NCBI GenBank assembly: GCA_963718295.1
Contig: CAVQYV010000011.1
Location: forward strand, 226,281 to 290,280
Source of the DNA: CAVQYV01 sp963718295 [NCBI: uncultured Methylomirabilota bacterium]
GTDB lineage: Bacteria > Methylomirabilota > Methylomirabilia > CAVQYV01
DNA length: 64,000 nt
Reading direction: 5' to 3'
Below, one piece after another: positions 8,649 to 17,363 of this stretch (positions are counted from its first letter, which is position 1; each line of letters starts with the position of its first letter). The position numbers and the translations under genes are program-made. The notes beneath the pieces are model-generated. The model worked only from the letters and a program-made list of their open reading frames with translations. It had not been told where the DNA came from and searched no databases.

Positions 8649-9467
8649 ATGAGACCTCCTGTTTGCCGCTGGATATCAGCCTTCTTCTTTGTGCTTTTTG
8701 CCCTTATCCTCCAGAGCCTGCCGGTGGAGGCCGCAGAGTTTTCGGTGCCGATCCTGGCCTATCATCGCTTTGCCCCCACCTCTTCTAATCTTTTCACCGT
8801 GACGCTGAGAGAGTTCGAGGAACAGATGCGTTGCCTCAAGGAGGGGGGCTATCAGGTAATCCCTCTCCGGTCTTTGGTCAACTATTATCTGGGGAAAGGC
8901 GTACCATTGCCTCCAAAGTCCGTAGTGATCACCATCGATGACGGCCATGCCTCGGTTCATTCCCATGCCTTCCCCATTCTGAAAAAATATGGCTTTCCCG
9001 TCACCCTCTTCATCTACCCCTGCTGCATTGAGCGCGCCAGTTATGCCCTCACCTGGGCTCAGATCAAACAGATGGCGGACTCAGGATCGGTGGAGGTGGC
9101 CTCCCACACCCGTTACCATCCCAATTTCAAGATTCAAAGGAGGCGCCTCACCCCCCAGGCTTACGAGGAGTTGGTGATCTCAGAATTGACTTCTTCCAAG
9201 AAGATTCTGGAGGAGAAAATCGGAAGGCCCATCTCTTATCTGTCCTATCCCTTCGGATACCACGATGAGATCCTGGAGAAAAGGGCTTTTGAGGTGGGGT
9301 ATCAGGCCATGTTCACCATCGTTCAGCATCCCTGCGAGCCAAGCAGCAATCGGGGCGCCCTGGGAAGATACCTCATCGTCCCCCGTACCACTTTGACCAC
9401 ATTCCGCTCCATACTCTCCCCTGCAAGCGGGGTCAAGACCCCCCACGCGGGCCTTCGATCCCGTTAG
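8649..9467 (+). CDS. Secreted polysaccharide deacetylase (CE4/NodB)
   Basis: From the ATG at 8649 the 272-residue protein begins with a signal peptide (MRPPVCRWISAFFFVLFALI...VEAAE). The NodB fold follows, with ILAYHRF, the metal and base motif VVITIDDGH near residue 95, the metal-binding SHTRYHP motif near 145, and SYPFGYHDE near 190. CE4 enzymes remove N-acetyl groups from peptidoglycan or exopolysaccharide GlcNAc in the envelope. The start at 8649 has AAAGG nine bases upstream; an ATG at 8631 is also possible. The last 12 codons overlap the 3' end of the convergent DUF4015 gene by 35 bases. Confidence 0.88.
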   Translation: MRPPVCRWISAFFFVLFALILQSLPVEAAEFSVPILAYHRFAPTSSNLFTVTLREFEEQMRCLKEGGYQVIPLRSLVNYYLGKGVPLPPKSVVITIDDGHASVHSHAFPILKKYGFPVTLFIYPCCIERASYALTWAQIKQMADSGSVEVASHTRYHPNFKIQRRRLTPQAYEELVISELTSSKKILEEKIGRPISYLSYPFGYHDEILEKRAFEVGYQAMFTIVQHPCEPSSNRGALGRYLIVPRTTLTTFRSILSPASGVKTPHAGLRSR

Positions 9468-10779
9468 ATCTCACGCTCGGATCGCTCCCGCTCCCCCGGT
9501 GGAGTTCTCGCGTCCACCAGCCCTCTCCTTCCCCTCCGGTGAGGGCCAGCAAGCGGCCCACCCAATCCGGCTCCAGGCCTATCTCGGTATACCGATTCTG
9601 GGGGTTCCAGAATACCCATCCAAAGGACCGGGAATCGTAGACTGCCCTCTTCTGCAGCAGGATCTTTTCCAGGTCATAACGGGCCCCCAGATTGAAATCC
9701 TGGAGCCAGGGCCGCAACTTGGCCCGTGCCCTGGCCTGGGAAAGGATCGATTGGCCACGAATCAGGCTCTGATAGACGATCTCATAGGGGTGTTCCGCCG
9801 GGTTCCTGAATCCTAAGAACTGGGGGGGGTAATGGGAAGGATAGACCATGGGACAGATGTAATCGACATAATACATGGCATCGATCATCCGCTGCCCGAT
9901 ATTCAGATCGTCATCTCTCCATAGGGTCAGGCCAAAGAGATCGACGGAGATGGGGATCTTGTAGGGGGCGAGCTCGGCCGAGGCATAAGAGAAGAACTGA
10001 CGCATGATCTCATACTTGGGAATCCGCTTATCCCAAAAGGGAAAGTGACAGAGGCTGATCTTGCCGTCGGAGGGGAAGCGGACATAGTCGAACTGGATCT
10101 CGTCGAACCCCTTGATCACGGCCTCCTTCGCCAGATCCAGATTGTACTTCCAGACCTCTCTGCAGGCAGGATCCATCCAGGAAAGGCCCTTGCGATCCCT
10201 CCACACGTTCCCCCCTGGCTCCTTGATCGCCCACTCCGGACGCGCCTTGGCCAGATAGGGGTCCTGGAATACGACGATTCGGGCGATGGCATAGATCCCG
10301 GCGCGATGACATCGGGAAAGCAGTCCGTCGATATCACGAATCCGGCCCTGGTTGGCCCCGATCTCCTTCGCGAGGGGGACTTCAATTTCGTAGCCCAGCC
10401 TCCCCGTAGAATCCTTGATATCGATCACCATGCAATTGAGCTCCGTGCGTTCCACCACCCGAACCAGCTCCTCCGCCCTGCGGGTTCCCGCTATCCACGA
10501 GGTCATGTAGATTCCCTTACAATAAAGGGGCGGACGCGGTCCAGAATGGAAGTTCGTCTCACTGAGGAGCCTTTCCGTAAGGTCCGCTTCGAAAGCCTCC
10601 TTCCCGGATGACTCTACCCCCGAGAGGGAATCCTTCGATCCTTTGCCATCCCAGAATCTGAAGGAGGAGATCAGGAAAAGGGCAAGCAACAACAAGAGGA
10701 GAACCTTCCATCTTGTCAGGACCCAAGAGGAAACCTTCAATTTGGAGAGGGGCTGCACGGGCTTTTGTTCATTTTCCAT
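9433..10779 (-). CDS. Putative glycoside hydrolase, DUF4015 family, membrane-anchored
   Basis: The 448-residue protein has one N-terminal transmembrane segment (WKVLLLLLLALFLISSF) and then a TIM-barrel-like domain of the DUF4015 type: KGIYMTSWIAG, CMVIDIKDSTG, YAIARIVVFQDPYLA, FDEIQFDYVRFPSDG, ISVDLFGLTLW and YVDYICPMVYPSHYP. The Asp and Glu residues in IKD and DEIQFDYVRFP are probable catalytic positions of this family, which has not been well characterised biochemically. It is expected to act on a glycan at the cell surface. It probably shares a transcript with the small membrane protein gene ending 44 bases upstream and is tail to tail with a polysaccharide deacetylase. Confidence 0.85.
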   Translation of the reverse strand: MENEQKPVQPLSKLKVSSWVLTRWKVLLLLLLALFLISSFRFWDGKGSKDSLSGVESSGKEAFEADLTERLLSETNFHSGPRPPLYCKGIYMTSWIAGTRRAEELVRVVERTELNCMVIDIKDSTGRLGYEIEVPLAKEIGANQGRIRDIDGLLSRCHRAGIYAIARIVVFQDPYLAKARPEWAIKEPGGNVWRDRKGLSWMDPACREVWKYNLDLAKEAVIKGFDEIQFDYVRFPSDGKISLCHFPFWDKRIPKYEIMRQFFSYASAELAPYKIPISVDLFGLTLWRDDDLNIGQRMIDAMYYVDYICPMVYPSHYPPQFLGFRNPAEHPYEIVYQSLIRGQSILSQARARAKLRPWLQDFNLGARYDLEKILLQKRAVYDSRSFGWVFWNPQNRYTEIGLEPDWVGRLLALTGGEGEGWWTRELHRGSGSDPSVRSNGIEGPRGGS

Positions 10780-10823
10780 CTACCTGTTGCTCCTGTCTCG
10801 AATCGATCTGATCACTTCAAGAA

Positions 10824-11162
10824 TCATGGAAACCTCACCCTGAATAGGCAGGCGTAGCCCTGGATCCCTTGAGGGCCAGCCACTACGGAATCTGAAGTCT
10901 TGATGACAAGCTCCGGCATATCCCAGCTGAATCCTTTCCCATCCCTGTTGAGAAGGGCGTTCCCCGAGAGAAGTGGTGCCTTAGCAACCTCCCCCTCATA
11001 GCCGAAGAGGAAATAGAGCCCCCCCGCGCCCACTGCCAGTCCCCCCAGAACAACACTGAAGCTGATATAGAAATGATCCTCTGCCTCCGCGATTCCCGAA
11101 CCGCTGAATAGCAGAAGAGAGCTCAGCAATAAGATCACTAAGATCGTCATCCGCATTTTCAT
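10824..11162 (-). CDS. Small membrane/secreted protein of unknown function
   Basis: The ATG at 11162 opens a 112-residue protein beginning MKMRMTILVILLLSSLLLF with a cleavable-looking signal ending near AEAED. A second hydrophobic, Gly-rich stretch follows (ISFSVVLGGLAVGAGGLYFLFGY). The remainder is polar, with a GKGFSWDMPELVIK segment. Upstream codons in frame lack hydrophobic or family character, so the start at the signal peptide is chosen. No family recognised. It lies 44 bases ahead of the DUF4015 gene and is likely cotranscribed. Confidence 0.6.
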   Translation of the reverse strand: MKMRMTILVILLLSSLLLFSGSGIAEAEDHFYISFSVVLGGLAVGAGGLYFLFGYEGEVAKAPLLSGNALLNRDGKGFSWDMPELVIKTSDSVVAGPQGIQGYACLFRVRFP

Positions 11163-11248
11163 TGGCACCGCTTTATAACAGAAAGCCCCTTCCCATTCAA
11201 GGCATTTTCTGCGGGCATTTTCTGCCCCTTTCCAAGGTCGTGACAGGA

Positions 11249-11380
11249 TCAAGCCAGGCATATTTGCCCTCTTCCCCCGATCATCAGATAGATGCCGTCC
11301 AGGATGGAGAAGCCGAGAAGGGTCAGCGTGATCGCATCGAGTCGGCACAAGCGGATTTCCAGGAAAATGGCATTCGCCAC
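11249..11380 (-). CDS. Possible 43-residue small protein (GTG start)
   Basis: A GTG at 11380 opens 43 codons reading MANAIFLEIRLCRLD then ITLTLLGFSILDGIYLMIGG. The composition is protein-like, with a hydrophobic central helix of about 18 residues. It lies upstream of the 112-residue membrane protein gene on the same strand. There is no convincing Shine-Dalgarno site. A 61-codon frame upstream of it (11393-11578, minus) also has a fairly protein-like tail, so this may be the remnant of a longer broken gene. Confidence 0.25.
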   Translation of the reverse strand: MANAIFLEIRLCRLDAITLTLLGFSILDGIYLMIGGRGQICLA

Positions 11381-11665
11381 TTACAGGTTGTATCACTCCC
11401 TATCTTGCAAAGATTGGGCCGTAGTCCTCCCCACCAAGGGGCTTCTCCCCAGGCGTAGAAAGCCCATCTCCGCACCCAGAAGGCTGGGGGGTCTCGTCGT
11501 CTCAAAGACCTCGCGCAGAGATCCCCCTTCTTCTGTTGAGCGATCTTGGGCTTCCCTTGTTGCGCATAGAGAAAACATATATTCTGCATACTTAGCTGAT
11601 TGTATCTAATATTGTACTTTATGCTCTCACAGACATCCTCTTTCTACATTCGATCTTGGACCAGC

Positions 11666-12445
11666 TTACCTCCCTGCATCCATGCCGCCCGTATCCATAA
11701 TGGCCTGCCCGGTGATGTAGTCCCCATCGCTGGAGGCGAGGAAGAGGGCCACCTTGGCCACGTCTTCGGGGTACTGGGGCCGCTTCATCGGGACATTCGC
11801 CAGGCGGGATTTGATCATCTCCTCCGGGCCGAGTCCGAAGAGCTTCCCTAAGGCGTGGGGCAGGTATTCCTGCCACATATAGGTCATCACGATGCCCGGG
11901 CAGATGGCGTTAACCGTGATGTGGGGGGCGAATTCCATGGCATTGGACTGGGTCAGGCCCACCACTGCGAACTTGCTGGCGCAGTAGCTCGAGAGGTAGG
12001 GGATTCCTACCCGGCCGGCCCGGGAGGCAATGTTGATGATCTTCCCCGATTTGCGCTTCATCATCTCCGGCACCGTGGCCCGAGTGCAGAGCACGATCCC
12101 CTTGAGGTTGACCGCCAGAATGGCGTCCCAGTCCTGCTCTGAAAATTCCAGGAAGGGCTTGGCTTGGACGATCCCGGCATTGTTCACCAAAATATCGATC
12201 TGGCCAAACTCCTTCAGGGCGACGGCGACCATATCCTTTGCCTCGGTCTCCTGGGTCACATCCACCTTCATCCATCTGGCCTGACCGCCTGCCTTCTGAA
12301 TCTCAGCCGCAGTCGCCTCCGCCGTATTCGGGTCGATATCGACGATTACGACCTTGGCCCCCTCCTGGGCGAACTTGACGGCAATGCCCTTTCCAATTCC
12401 CCTCCCCGATCCAGTGATGATCGCCACTTTATCAGACAACCGCAT
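11666..12445 (-). CDS. SDR-family NAD(P)-dependent oxidoreductase
   Basis: The 259-residue protein is a classical short-chain dehydrogenase. The dinucleotide motif TGSGRGIG lies at residues 11-18, an acidic VDID near 36 favours NAD, NNAG is near 88, and the active-site Ser (NIASRAG) and the YCASK Tyr-Lys pair are near 139-156. The C-terminal VALFLASSDGDYITGQAIMDTGG segment is typical of 3-oxoacyl-ACP reductase or glucose/alcohol dehydrogenase subgroups. Substrate is not predictable. It stands alone, separated by 262 bases from the next minus-strand gene. Confidence 0.9.
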   Translation of the reverse strand: MRLSDKVAIITGSGRGIGKGIAVKFAQEGAKVVIVDIDPNTAEATAAEIQKAGGQARWMKVDVTQETEAKDMVAVALKEFGQIDILVNNAGIVQAKPFLEFSEQDWDAILAVNLKGIVLCTRATVPEMMKRKSGKIINIASRAGRVGIPYLSSYCASKFAVVGLTQSNAMEFAPHITVNAICPGIVMTYMWQEYLPHALGKLFGLGPEEMIKSRLANVPMKRPQYPEDVAKVALFLASSDGDYITGQAIMDTGGMDAGR

Positions 12446-12707
12446 GAAGTTTTCCTCCTCCTTGTTGATTTCTTTCTTCCTTTACTGCTTCCTCTTCAAG
12501 CTATCACAGTTCAATGCCTTCGGAAAGGCCAGGAAGGACGATCGGAATAGGCCAGATGAAATGGGTGCCAGGGCGAGAGCTGCCGAGAGTATCAGGGGTC
12601 CAGACAAACTGGGAAAGACAAATACGATCGACAGGTCAGATCGATATTCCTCCGGCCAATGCGACTCCGCCTTGTCGCCGGGGCAGGCATCTGGCGTTGC
12701 ATAAACC

Positions 12708-13604
12708 CTATTTCCTCTCCATTTCTTTAAGATGTCGGGTCGTCCTGACCAAATTCTGCAGTACCTCCTGATAATAGGGCTTCTCCTTCAGGCTGGCGTA
12801 GGTCCCAGGGAAATAGACCACTGTGACATCGGCGAGAGACTTGTCAGAGTCAAATGTGTTCAGGACGATCGCACATCGCTGACCATTCGAGAGCCGAATA
12901 TTGTCAATCATAGGGAAGTCGAAGAATCCGACCCAAAACTCGGCGATATTCGTCTCCACTCCTTTATCCGATTCTCGGGGTGTCTTGACCTCCAGTCTGA
13001 CCCTTATCTCTTTGCGCTGCGAATCCACGTTCAGGGCGAAGATCCTGAATTCCCTGACAATGTTTTCCAACGTCAGACTCTTCGGCTCCAGTTCAATTCC
13101 CCCTGGGGATTTTCGAAATGTCTCCAAATCGATCTCCCGGTCGAAGTAATCTCCGGCCCCTTCCAAGACCAATAATTGCTTCTTGGTGATCTCTCGCGCC
13201 ACCTTGTCGAGACGGTATGTATATTCCTCTCGCGTCGGGCTTTGAACGGAAACGATCTGCTTTTTGAGGTGAGCGAAAAGGGGCTTCACATTGAGAGACT
13301 CGTGAAAATTGTATGCAAGAAGTTCAAGGTTCAGGATCTTCTCTTCCATCGAAGCTGACTGGGGCGTCAGAAAGGTATCGATGATAGATTTGAACATATC
13401 CTTCCGAAGGGCGCTTTCCGACTCTTCCCGTCTGCTCATGAGTTCAGAGTAGAGTCGAAACTTCGCGTCATCTTCCTGCCGGCGATCCATCACGTCGGAA
13501 GTGACGAATCCGAAATATGCGATGGCCAATGCGGTCAGCAATCCCCCCACCGGCTTGAGTATGACATCAACCTTGTCCCATCCATCCTTCCCCTGGGTAT
13601 CCAT
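12708..13604 (-). CDS. Hypothetical protein with one N-terminal transmembrane segment
   Basis: This 298-residue protein has a single hydrophobic segment near residues 16-34 (PVGGLLTALAIAYFGFVTS). A long, charged and probably partly coiled-coil region follows (RRQEDDAKFRLYSELMSRREESESALR...), and then a more globular C-terminal half containing EFWVGFFDFPMIDNIRL. It resembles membrane-tethered proteins with no assigned function. The gene starts only 2 bases after the stop of the secreted protein at 13607-13936, so the pair is almost certainly cotranscribed and may act together at the membrane. Confidence 0.7.
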   Translation of the reverse strand: MDTQGKDGWDKVDVILKPVGGLLTALAIAYFGFVTSDVMDRRQEDDAKFRLYSELMSRREESESALRKDMFKSIIDTFLTPQSASMEEKILNLELLAYNFHESLNVKPLFAHLKKQIVSVQSPTREEYTYRLDKVAREITKKQLLVLEGAGDYFDREIDLETFRKSPGGIELEPKSLTLENIVREFRIFALNVDSQRKEIRVRLEVKTPRESDKGVETNIAEFWVGFFDFPMIDNIRLSNGQRCAIVLNTFDSDKSLADVTVVYFPGTYASLKEKPYYQEVLQNLVRTTRHLKEMERK

Positions 13605-13606
13605 TT

Positions 13607-13936
13607 CTACTCCCTCCTCAGAGCATAATTCCCGTCTTTCTTTTCCAGGGCCAGATCGTAACGGACAGATCGATCATAGGAGGCGATTTCGATCGATGGG
13701 GATTGTTGCCCAAACAGCACACGGATTTGGCACTTGCCCCGCTCTTTCACGAACAGGCGGTAGGACCCGTACTTGTCCGTTTCCGTCGAGTAGATGCTGC
13801 CCCCCGATGCAATTTCCACTCTTATCCCTGGGCCAACCAGCCTGGTTCCCTCCTTTATGGCCCCATAGATCTCGCCCGCCGAAGCTGCTACAGGGAGAAG
13901 CACCACGAACATCATGAGTGAAATGATCGTTTTCAT
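13607..13936 (-). CDS. Small secreted protein with carboxypeptidase-regulatory-like (CNA-B/transthyretin-like) fold
   Basis: From the ATG at 13936 (GGGAGT six bases upstream) the 109-residue protein begins with a signal peptide (MKTIISLMMFVVLLPVAASAG). The mature part, GEIYGAIKEGTRLVGPGIRVEI...STETDKYGSYRLFV, follows the pattern of carboxypeptidase-regulatory-like beta-sandwich domains, in which a GxI...G.....G..V.......T...G.Y.. repeat is diagnostic. Such domains usually mediate adhesion or complex assembly. It is translated just ahead of the membrane protein at 12708-13604. Confidence 0.7.
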   Translation of the reverse strand: MKTIISLMMFVVLLPVAASAGEIYGAIKEGTRLVGPGIRVEIASGGSIYSTETDKYGSYRLFVKERGKCQIRVLFGQQSPSIEIASYDRSVRYDLALEKKDGNYALRRE

Positions 13937-14661
13937 TTTGACTCCCATCCTGTATGAAAGTGATAGCCCTCGCCCAGATTCCTCGCTAACGCTGATACCC
14001 ATATAGAAAAGAAGGGCACCGGATCCCTTGGATCTAACAGGAGTCTATCCGGTACCCTTTCTTTCGGCAATAGGCTATTTGCGCCATGGCCTTGCCGCGG
14101 TCGATCGGCTCATGCACTTCCTTTCGTCCTATCCTCGCATGATTTCCTCAGACGCGATTGATAGGAGTCTCTTGACCGGGTTTGGGGTTGTTGAACCACT
14201 CATCATAGAACCCCAAGGCTCATTCCTTGACCATGGAAATCACCCGTCAATCCTGCGAAGCACTTCGGGATGCCATTGCCCGTTTCGAATGAGCCGTTGA
14301 GGGCAAGGCACTTGGAAACGGATCAAAGGTCAGACTTACGAATTGCACAATCTCGGATCTCGGTCCCATATCGCGCTCGATGAGTGGGTCACCAAAAAAT
14401 GTGCAGGGCGTTCCTTGCTTCTATCGGTGGGACGGATGCACGCCACCTCCACTATAGAATGACATTCCGACCACCACTCCCAAATGGCAGAGCCACGGAG
14501 AATCATCTGAGAAGAGGGTAGGCCCGATCATGGTTGCAGCTGCAATCATAGTCTCGGCTCTCGGCCTGCCCGCCCCTCATTTCTCTCGTAAGGTCAATAA
14601 TCAAGTCAAACTCCAAGCTCGTTACCTGCACATTGGGCAAACCTCACAGGTCATCCCGCCT
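13937..14661 (+). other. 725-base region without a confident gene
   Basis: No open frame here looks convincingly coding. On the plus strand short stretches (around 14234-14330 in one frame and 14318-14450 in another) read like protein fragments broken by stops. This may be a decayed gene, but it is too weak to name. The region separates two minus-strand transcription units. Confidence 0.3.
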
Positions 14662-15060
14662 TTACACAAGAGCTACGACCCGACCGACGAGGGAGAGCAA
14701 AGATCCTGTGGCATTGAGTACCCTTGTCACGTTAGAAAGCGTTTGGAGCGCATCTCCCAAATCCGTGATCGCAGACTCAAGCTCTTGCGAGTTCTCTTCC
14801 ACCCGACTGGCTACCAAGGCAATCTGCGCGTTTTCTATCATGAGGAGCTTGGTTCCAATCTCCAGTTTGAGCCGAAATGCCTTTCCTTTCTCATCCGGTG
14901 TCTTTGCTTTGAGGGCTTTAACGAAGCCATCGTCACCCCAGGCCCTCTCGGCCCTCTGAAGTTGTTCCTCGGCCCTTGCAAGCTTATCCCTTGCCTTCTC
15001 CATTTCTTCATCCGGTGGTTGGGCCTCTCCATTCACTTGTCGATCCTCCCCTCCGCTCAT
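14662..15060 (-). CDS. Hypothetical cytoplasmic helical protein, third gene of a lipoprotein operon
   Basis: The 132-residue protein is almost entirely helical by composition, with a charged coiled-coil-like N-terminal half (DEEMEKARDKLARAEEQLQRAERAW) and a C-terminus that turns hydrophobic (SLLSLVGRVVALV). It has no signal peptide. Its ATG overlaps the stop of the preceding gene (ATGA), so the two are translationally coupled. Together with the genes at 15057 and 15296 it makes a three-gene unit. I do not recognise the family. Confidence 0.65.
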   Translation of the reverse strand: MSGGEDRQVNGEAQPPDEEMEKARDKLARAEEQLQRAERAWGDDGFVKALKAKTPDEKGKAFRLKLEIGTKLLMIENAQIALVASRVEENSQELESAITDLGDALQTLSNVTRVLNATGSLLSLVGRVVALV

Positions 15061-15311
15061 TTTTTCACTCCCGCTTGCACTTTCTCAAACGCCTCCACTA
15101 ATGCAATCGTCCAAATGATGCTACGCTCGAGCTGATCTACCGTATTGCCTTGGTTGAGTGTGAGGGATTTGAGGTTCTGTTGCAGTTCCTCTGCAGCCTG
15201 GACAGCCGCTGATAGGGGTGTTTCTGCGGGCGAAACCGTCAGCAATGCAAGGCGTTGCTCTGACCAGTTAACTGGCAGATCGTTACCCAGTTCTTTTAGC
15301 GGCTTTGCCAA
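15057..15311 (-). CDS. Hypothetical 84-residue protein, middle gene of a lipoprotein operon
   Basis: A small, acidic, helical protein (MAKPLKELGNDLPVNWSEQRL...) with no signal peptide or membrane segment. It overlaps the lipoprotein gene by 16 bases at its start and the 132-residue gene by 4 bases at its end. This tight overlap at both ends is the best evidence that it is real. Function unknown; a complex with its two neighbours is plausible but only inferred. Confidence 0.6.
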   Translation of the reverse strand: MAKPLKELGNDLPVNWSEQRLALLTVSPAETPLSAAVQAAEELQQNLKSLTLNQGNTVDQLERSIIWTIALVEAFEKVQAGVKK

Positions 15312-15973
15312 TTCCAGTTTTTCGCGTGTTCGCCAGGGCTATTTGATCCTGTTCCAGTTCTATTTTGCGCAATAATAGAAACATTGCTGCGTTGAAACCC
15401 GACGGCGTTCCAAATGGCCTGACCGTGCTGTTCTAAGTGTTCTCTCAGATAGGCATTTCCCACCACTTCCACAGCGATTTTGGCAAGGGGTTGAAACAAA
15501 CCTGAGATCGGAGTGTCGAGAACCTTGATGTTTCCTATCTGCGGCACAAGGCCCTCCAAATTACTTGCGATGTTTGCTGCCGCTGTTCCCGCTTCTTCTG
15601 CGTTTTCTCCTGAGGCAAGCTTTGCCAAGGCCGCGAAATAACTCCTCATGAGAATTGCATGCTTCTTCATGAGATTGAATTGTTCAAGACGTTCCAGGAA
15701 GATCTTATCTCTTTCTTCTAAAGTCGTTGCGAAGATGTCGCCTGGGATCTCCAGTTCCTTCGCTATTTCTCTATCTTTGATGATTTTGGCTGAATCCGCA
15801 TTCACTTCCTGTCCAAAGGCGTAATCGTAGACTCTTGGGGTATGATTCGTAAAGTGAATTCCAGCGTTGGCGAATTCAGCGAAATCCGTTCTCTGTCGCC
15901 CAGCGCAGGCACTTAAGCCCAGCACAAACACAACCAGGACGAAATAACCTGTCAAGATCATATTCTTCTTCAT
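15296..15973 (-). CDS. Putative lipoprotein, first gene of a three-gene unit
   Basis: The 225-residue protein has a lipoprotein signal, MKKNMILTGYFVLVVFVLGLSAC, with the lipobox LSAC (Cys at about residue 23). The mature protein is helical and alanine-rich (SYFAALAKLASGENAEEAGTAAANIASNL), ending in an Asn/Ser-rich tail. It would be anchored in the periplasm. The two small genes downstream overlap it and each other, suggesting a fixed stoichiometric system. No known family was recognised. Confidence 0.72.
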   Translation of the reverse strand: MKKNMILTGYFVLVVFVLGLSACAGRQRTDFAEFANAGIHFTNHTPRVYDYAFGQEVNADSAKIIKDREIAKELEIPGDIFATTLEERDKIFLERLEQFNLMKKHAILMRSYFAALAKLASGENAEEAGTAAANIASNLEGLVPQIGNIKVLDTPISGLFQPLAKIAVEVVGNAYLREHLEQHGQAIWNAVGFQRSNVSIIAQNRTGTGSNSPGEHAKNWNWQSR

Positions 15974-16200
15974 GGGCCTCCCAATACCTTCTTGGCAATC
16001 TGCTCGAACCTTCAGTCTGAACGAGAAACCAGGCGGCGCAGTTTGGTTTTGCTCATCGCGAAGTTTACCGTATGTAGGTCAACGATCACCTGCGTTCAAA
16101 GTGGTCGACTCACGTAGTTTCGCCTCTATCTGGTGAGGTCGGTTTGATGTTATGCGTTTTCCTTCATTTCCCTCTTACTCCGTGCGCTTTCTGCGAGTGC

Positions 16201-17088
16201 TCAATCGTCCTTGCCCTTGAACACCCCCGTATCCGCCCATTCCTTCTTCAGGATAGACCAGAAGTCCTCGGCGAGGCCTTTCAGGACATACTCATAGGGG
16301 AGCCAGCCATAGCCTGAATCTCCCCATCCTGTTCCCCAGGAATTCCGGATCAGGAGGGCGCCGGTGGTCTCCACCCCACCGGACCCCGCATTCTTGATCT
16401 TCATTTTGTCGTCGTAGCCCACAGCCAGGATGGCATGTCCCCCCAATATCCTCTCGCCCTTGCAGGGATAGGGGATTTTTCCGGTCGCGTCCGCCTGGTC
16501 GATGCAGCTGTAGACCGTGAAGCCGAACATGGATGGATGCCCGGCCGCCAGATAACTCTTGATTCTCCCAAGCAGGACATCCTGGGCCGTCCCCGGAGGG
16601 TCGTGCCGGAAATATTTGATGGCCTGGTAGCTCTGGGCAAAGGCGTAACAGAAGGCAGGGGGTTCCTTGTCAAAATCGGAAATCTTGTAGGGCCAATATT
16701 CTTCGGGCGGGACCCCAAAGAGCACCAACCCTCCCATAGTATTCCTGAGGAAGGCACCGGTATCGCCTGTCCAATGCATGAGGTTACGGGTTACTTTGTA
16801 GAGAAAGAGCCGCGAGGCGTCCAGGTATCTTCCAAATGCCTTCTTCTCGTAGTATTCCACCAGCCCCACGCCTGCATGAGCGGTGCACGAGCCGAGGCTT
16901 TCCTGATTCTCTATCGGCGAACACCAATGCCTCAGATCAGCAGATGTCGAAATCCTCAGGGGTCTCTTCGAGATGCCGGCGGGCGCCAACATCGGCCGGA
17001 TTCCTTCGTGCTTCTCGTGATAGTCCCGAAAATCGGGATAATCGGGTAGCCACCCCATGCCATACCTGATCTTCTCCGAAGTACTCAT
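16201..17088 (-). CDS. C1-family (papain-like) cysteine peptidase
   Basis: The 295-residue protein carries the full papain catalytic set: Gln62 and Cys68 in ENQESLGSCTAHAG, His218 in GGHAILAVGYDD, and Asn249 in IRNSWGTGWGDSGYGWLPYEY. An N-terminal MGWLPDYPDFRDY opening is common in bacterial C1A peptidases and resembles a short propeptide. There is no signal peptide, so it may act in the cytoplasm or leave by another route. A 66-residue gene with an excellent ribosome-binding site lies 74 bases upstream on the same strand and may encode a substrate or regulator. Confidence 0.92.
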   Translation of the reverse strand: MSTSEKIRYGMGWLPDYPDFRDYHEKHEGIRPMLAPAGISKRPLRISTSADLRHWCSPIENQESLGSCTAHAGVGLVEYYEKKAFGRYLDASRLFLYKVTRNLMHWTGDTGAFLRNTMGGLVLFGVPPEEYWPYKISDFDKEPPAFCYAFAQSYQAIKYFRHDPPGTAQDVLLGRIKSYLAAGHPSMFGFTVYSCIDQADATGKIPYPCKGERILGGHAILAVGYDDKMKIKNAGSGGVETTGALLIRNSWGTGWGDSGYGWLPYEYVLKGLAEDFWSILKKEWADTGVFKGKDD

Positions 17089-17162
17089 GACATTCTCCTT
17101 TCTTTTTTTCAGGGCTTCTCCCTGAAAGTGACCAATGGAAGCCTCTTACGGTGCGCACATCT

Positions 17163-17363
17163 TCAAGGCGCCGGCCTTGATTCCAGCCTGGGCAATATCT
17201 TCGGGGAATGGGACCAAAGAGAGGGCTTCTTATCCTGGATCTCGGCCCTCTGGGCCTCTCTGATAGCCAAGCCTATGGTATCCTTCGTCCCCACTAGGCC
17301 GATGATTCCCGCCTGGTAACTGTCGGTAAAGAATTTGAGCAGATTGGGGTCTAAATCACTCAT
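17163..17363 (-). CDS. 66-residue peptide encoded upstream of the cysteine peptidase
   Basis: MSDLDPNLLKFFTDSYQAG is followed by IIGLVGTKDTIGLAIREAQRAE and a basic, Pro-rich tail. An ideal AAAGGAGGTG lies four bases before the ATG, which strongly supports expression. There is no signal peptide. The peptidase gene starts 74 bases downstream, and the two are probably in one operon. Roles as a substrate, precursor peptide or inhibitor of the peptidase are all possible; none is shown by the sequence. Confidence 0.65.
   Translation of the reverse strand: MSDLDPNLLKFFTDSYQAGIIGLVGTKDTIGLAIREAQRAEIQDKKPSLWSHSPKILPRLESRPAP

Noticed and set aside
14530-15135. A 201-codon plus-strand open frame
   Set aside because: Mostly antisense to the two small genes of the lipoprotein unit, and the composition is not protein-like.
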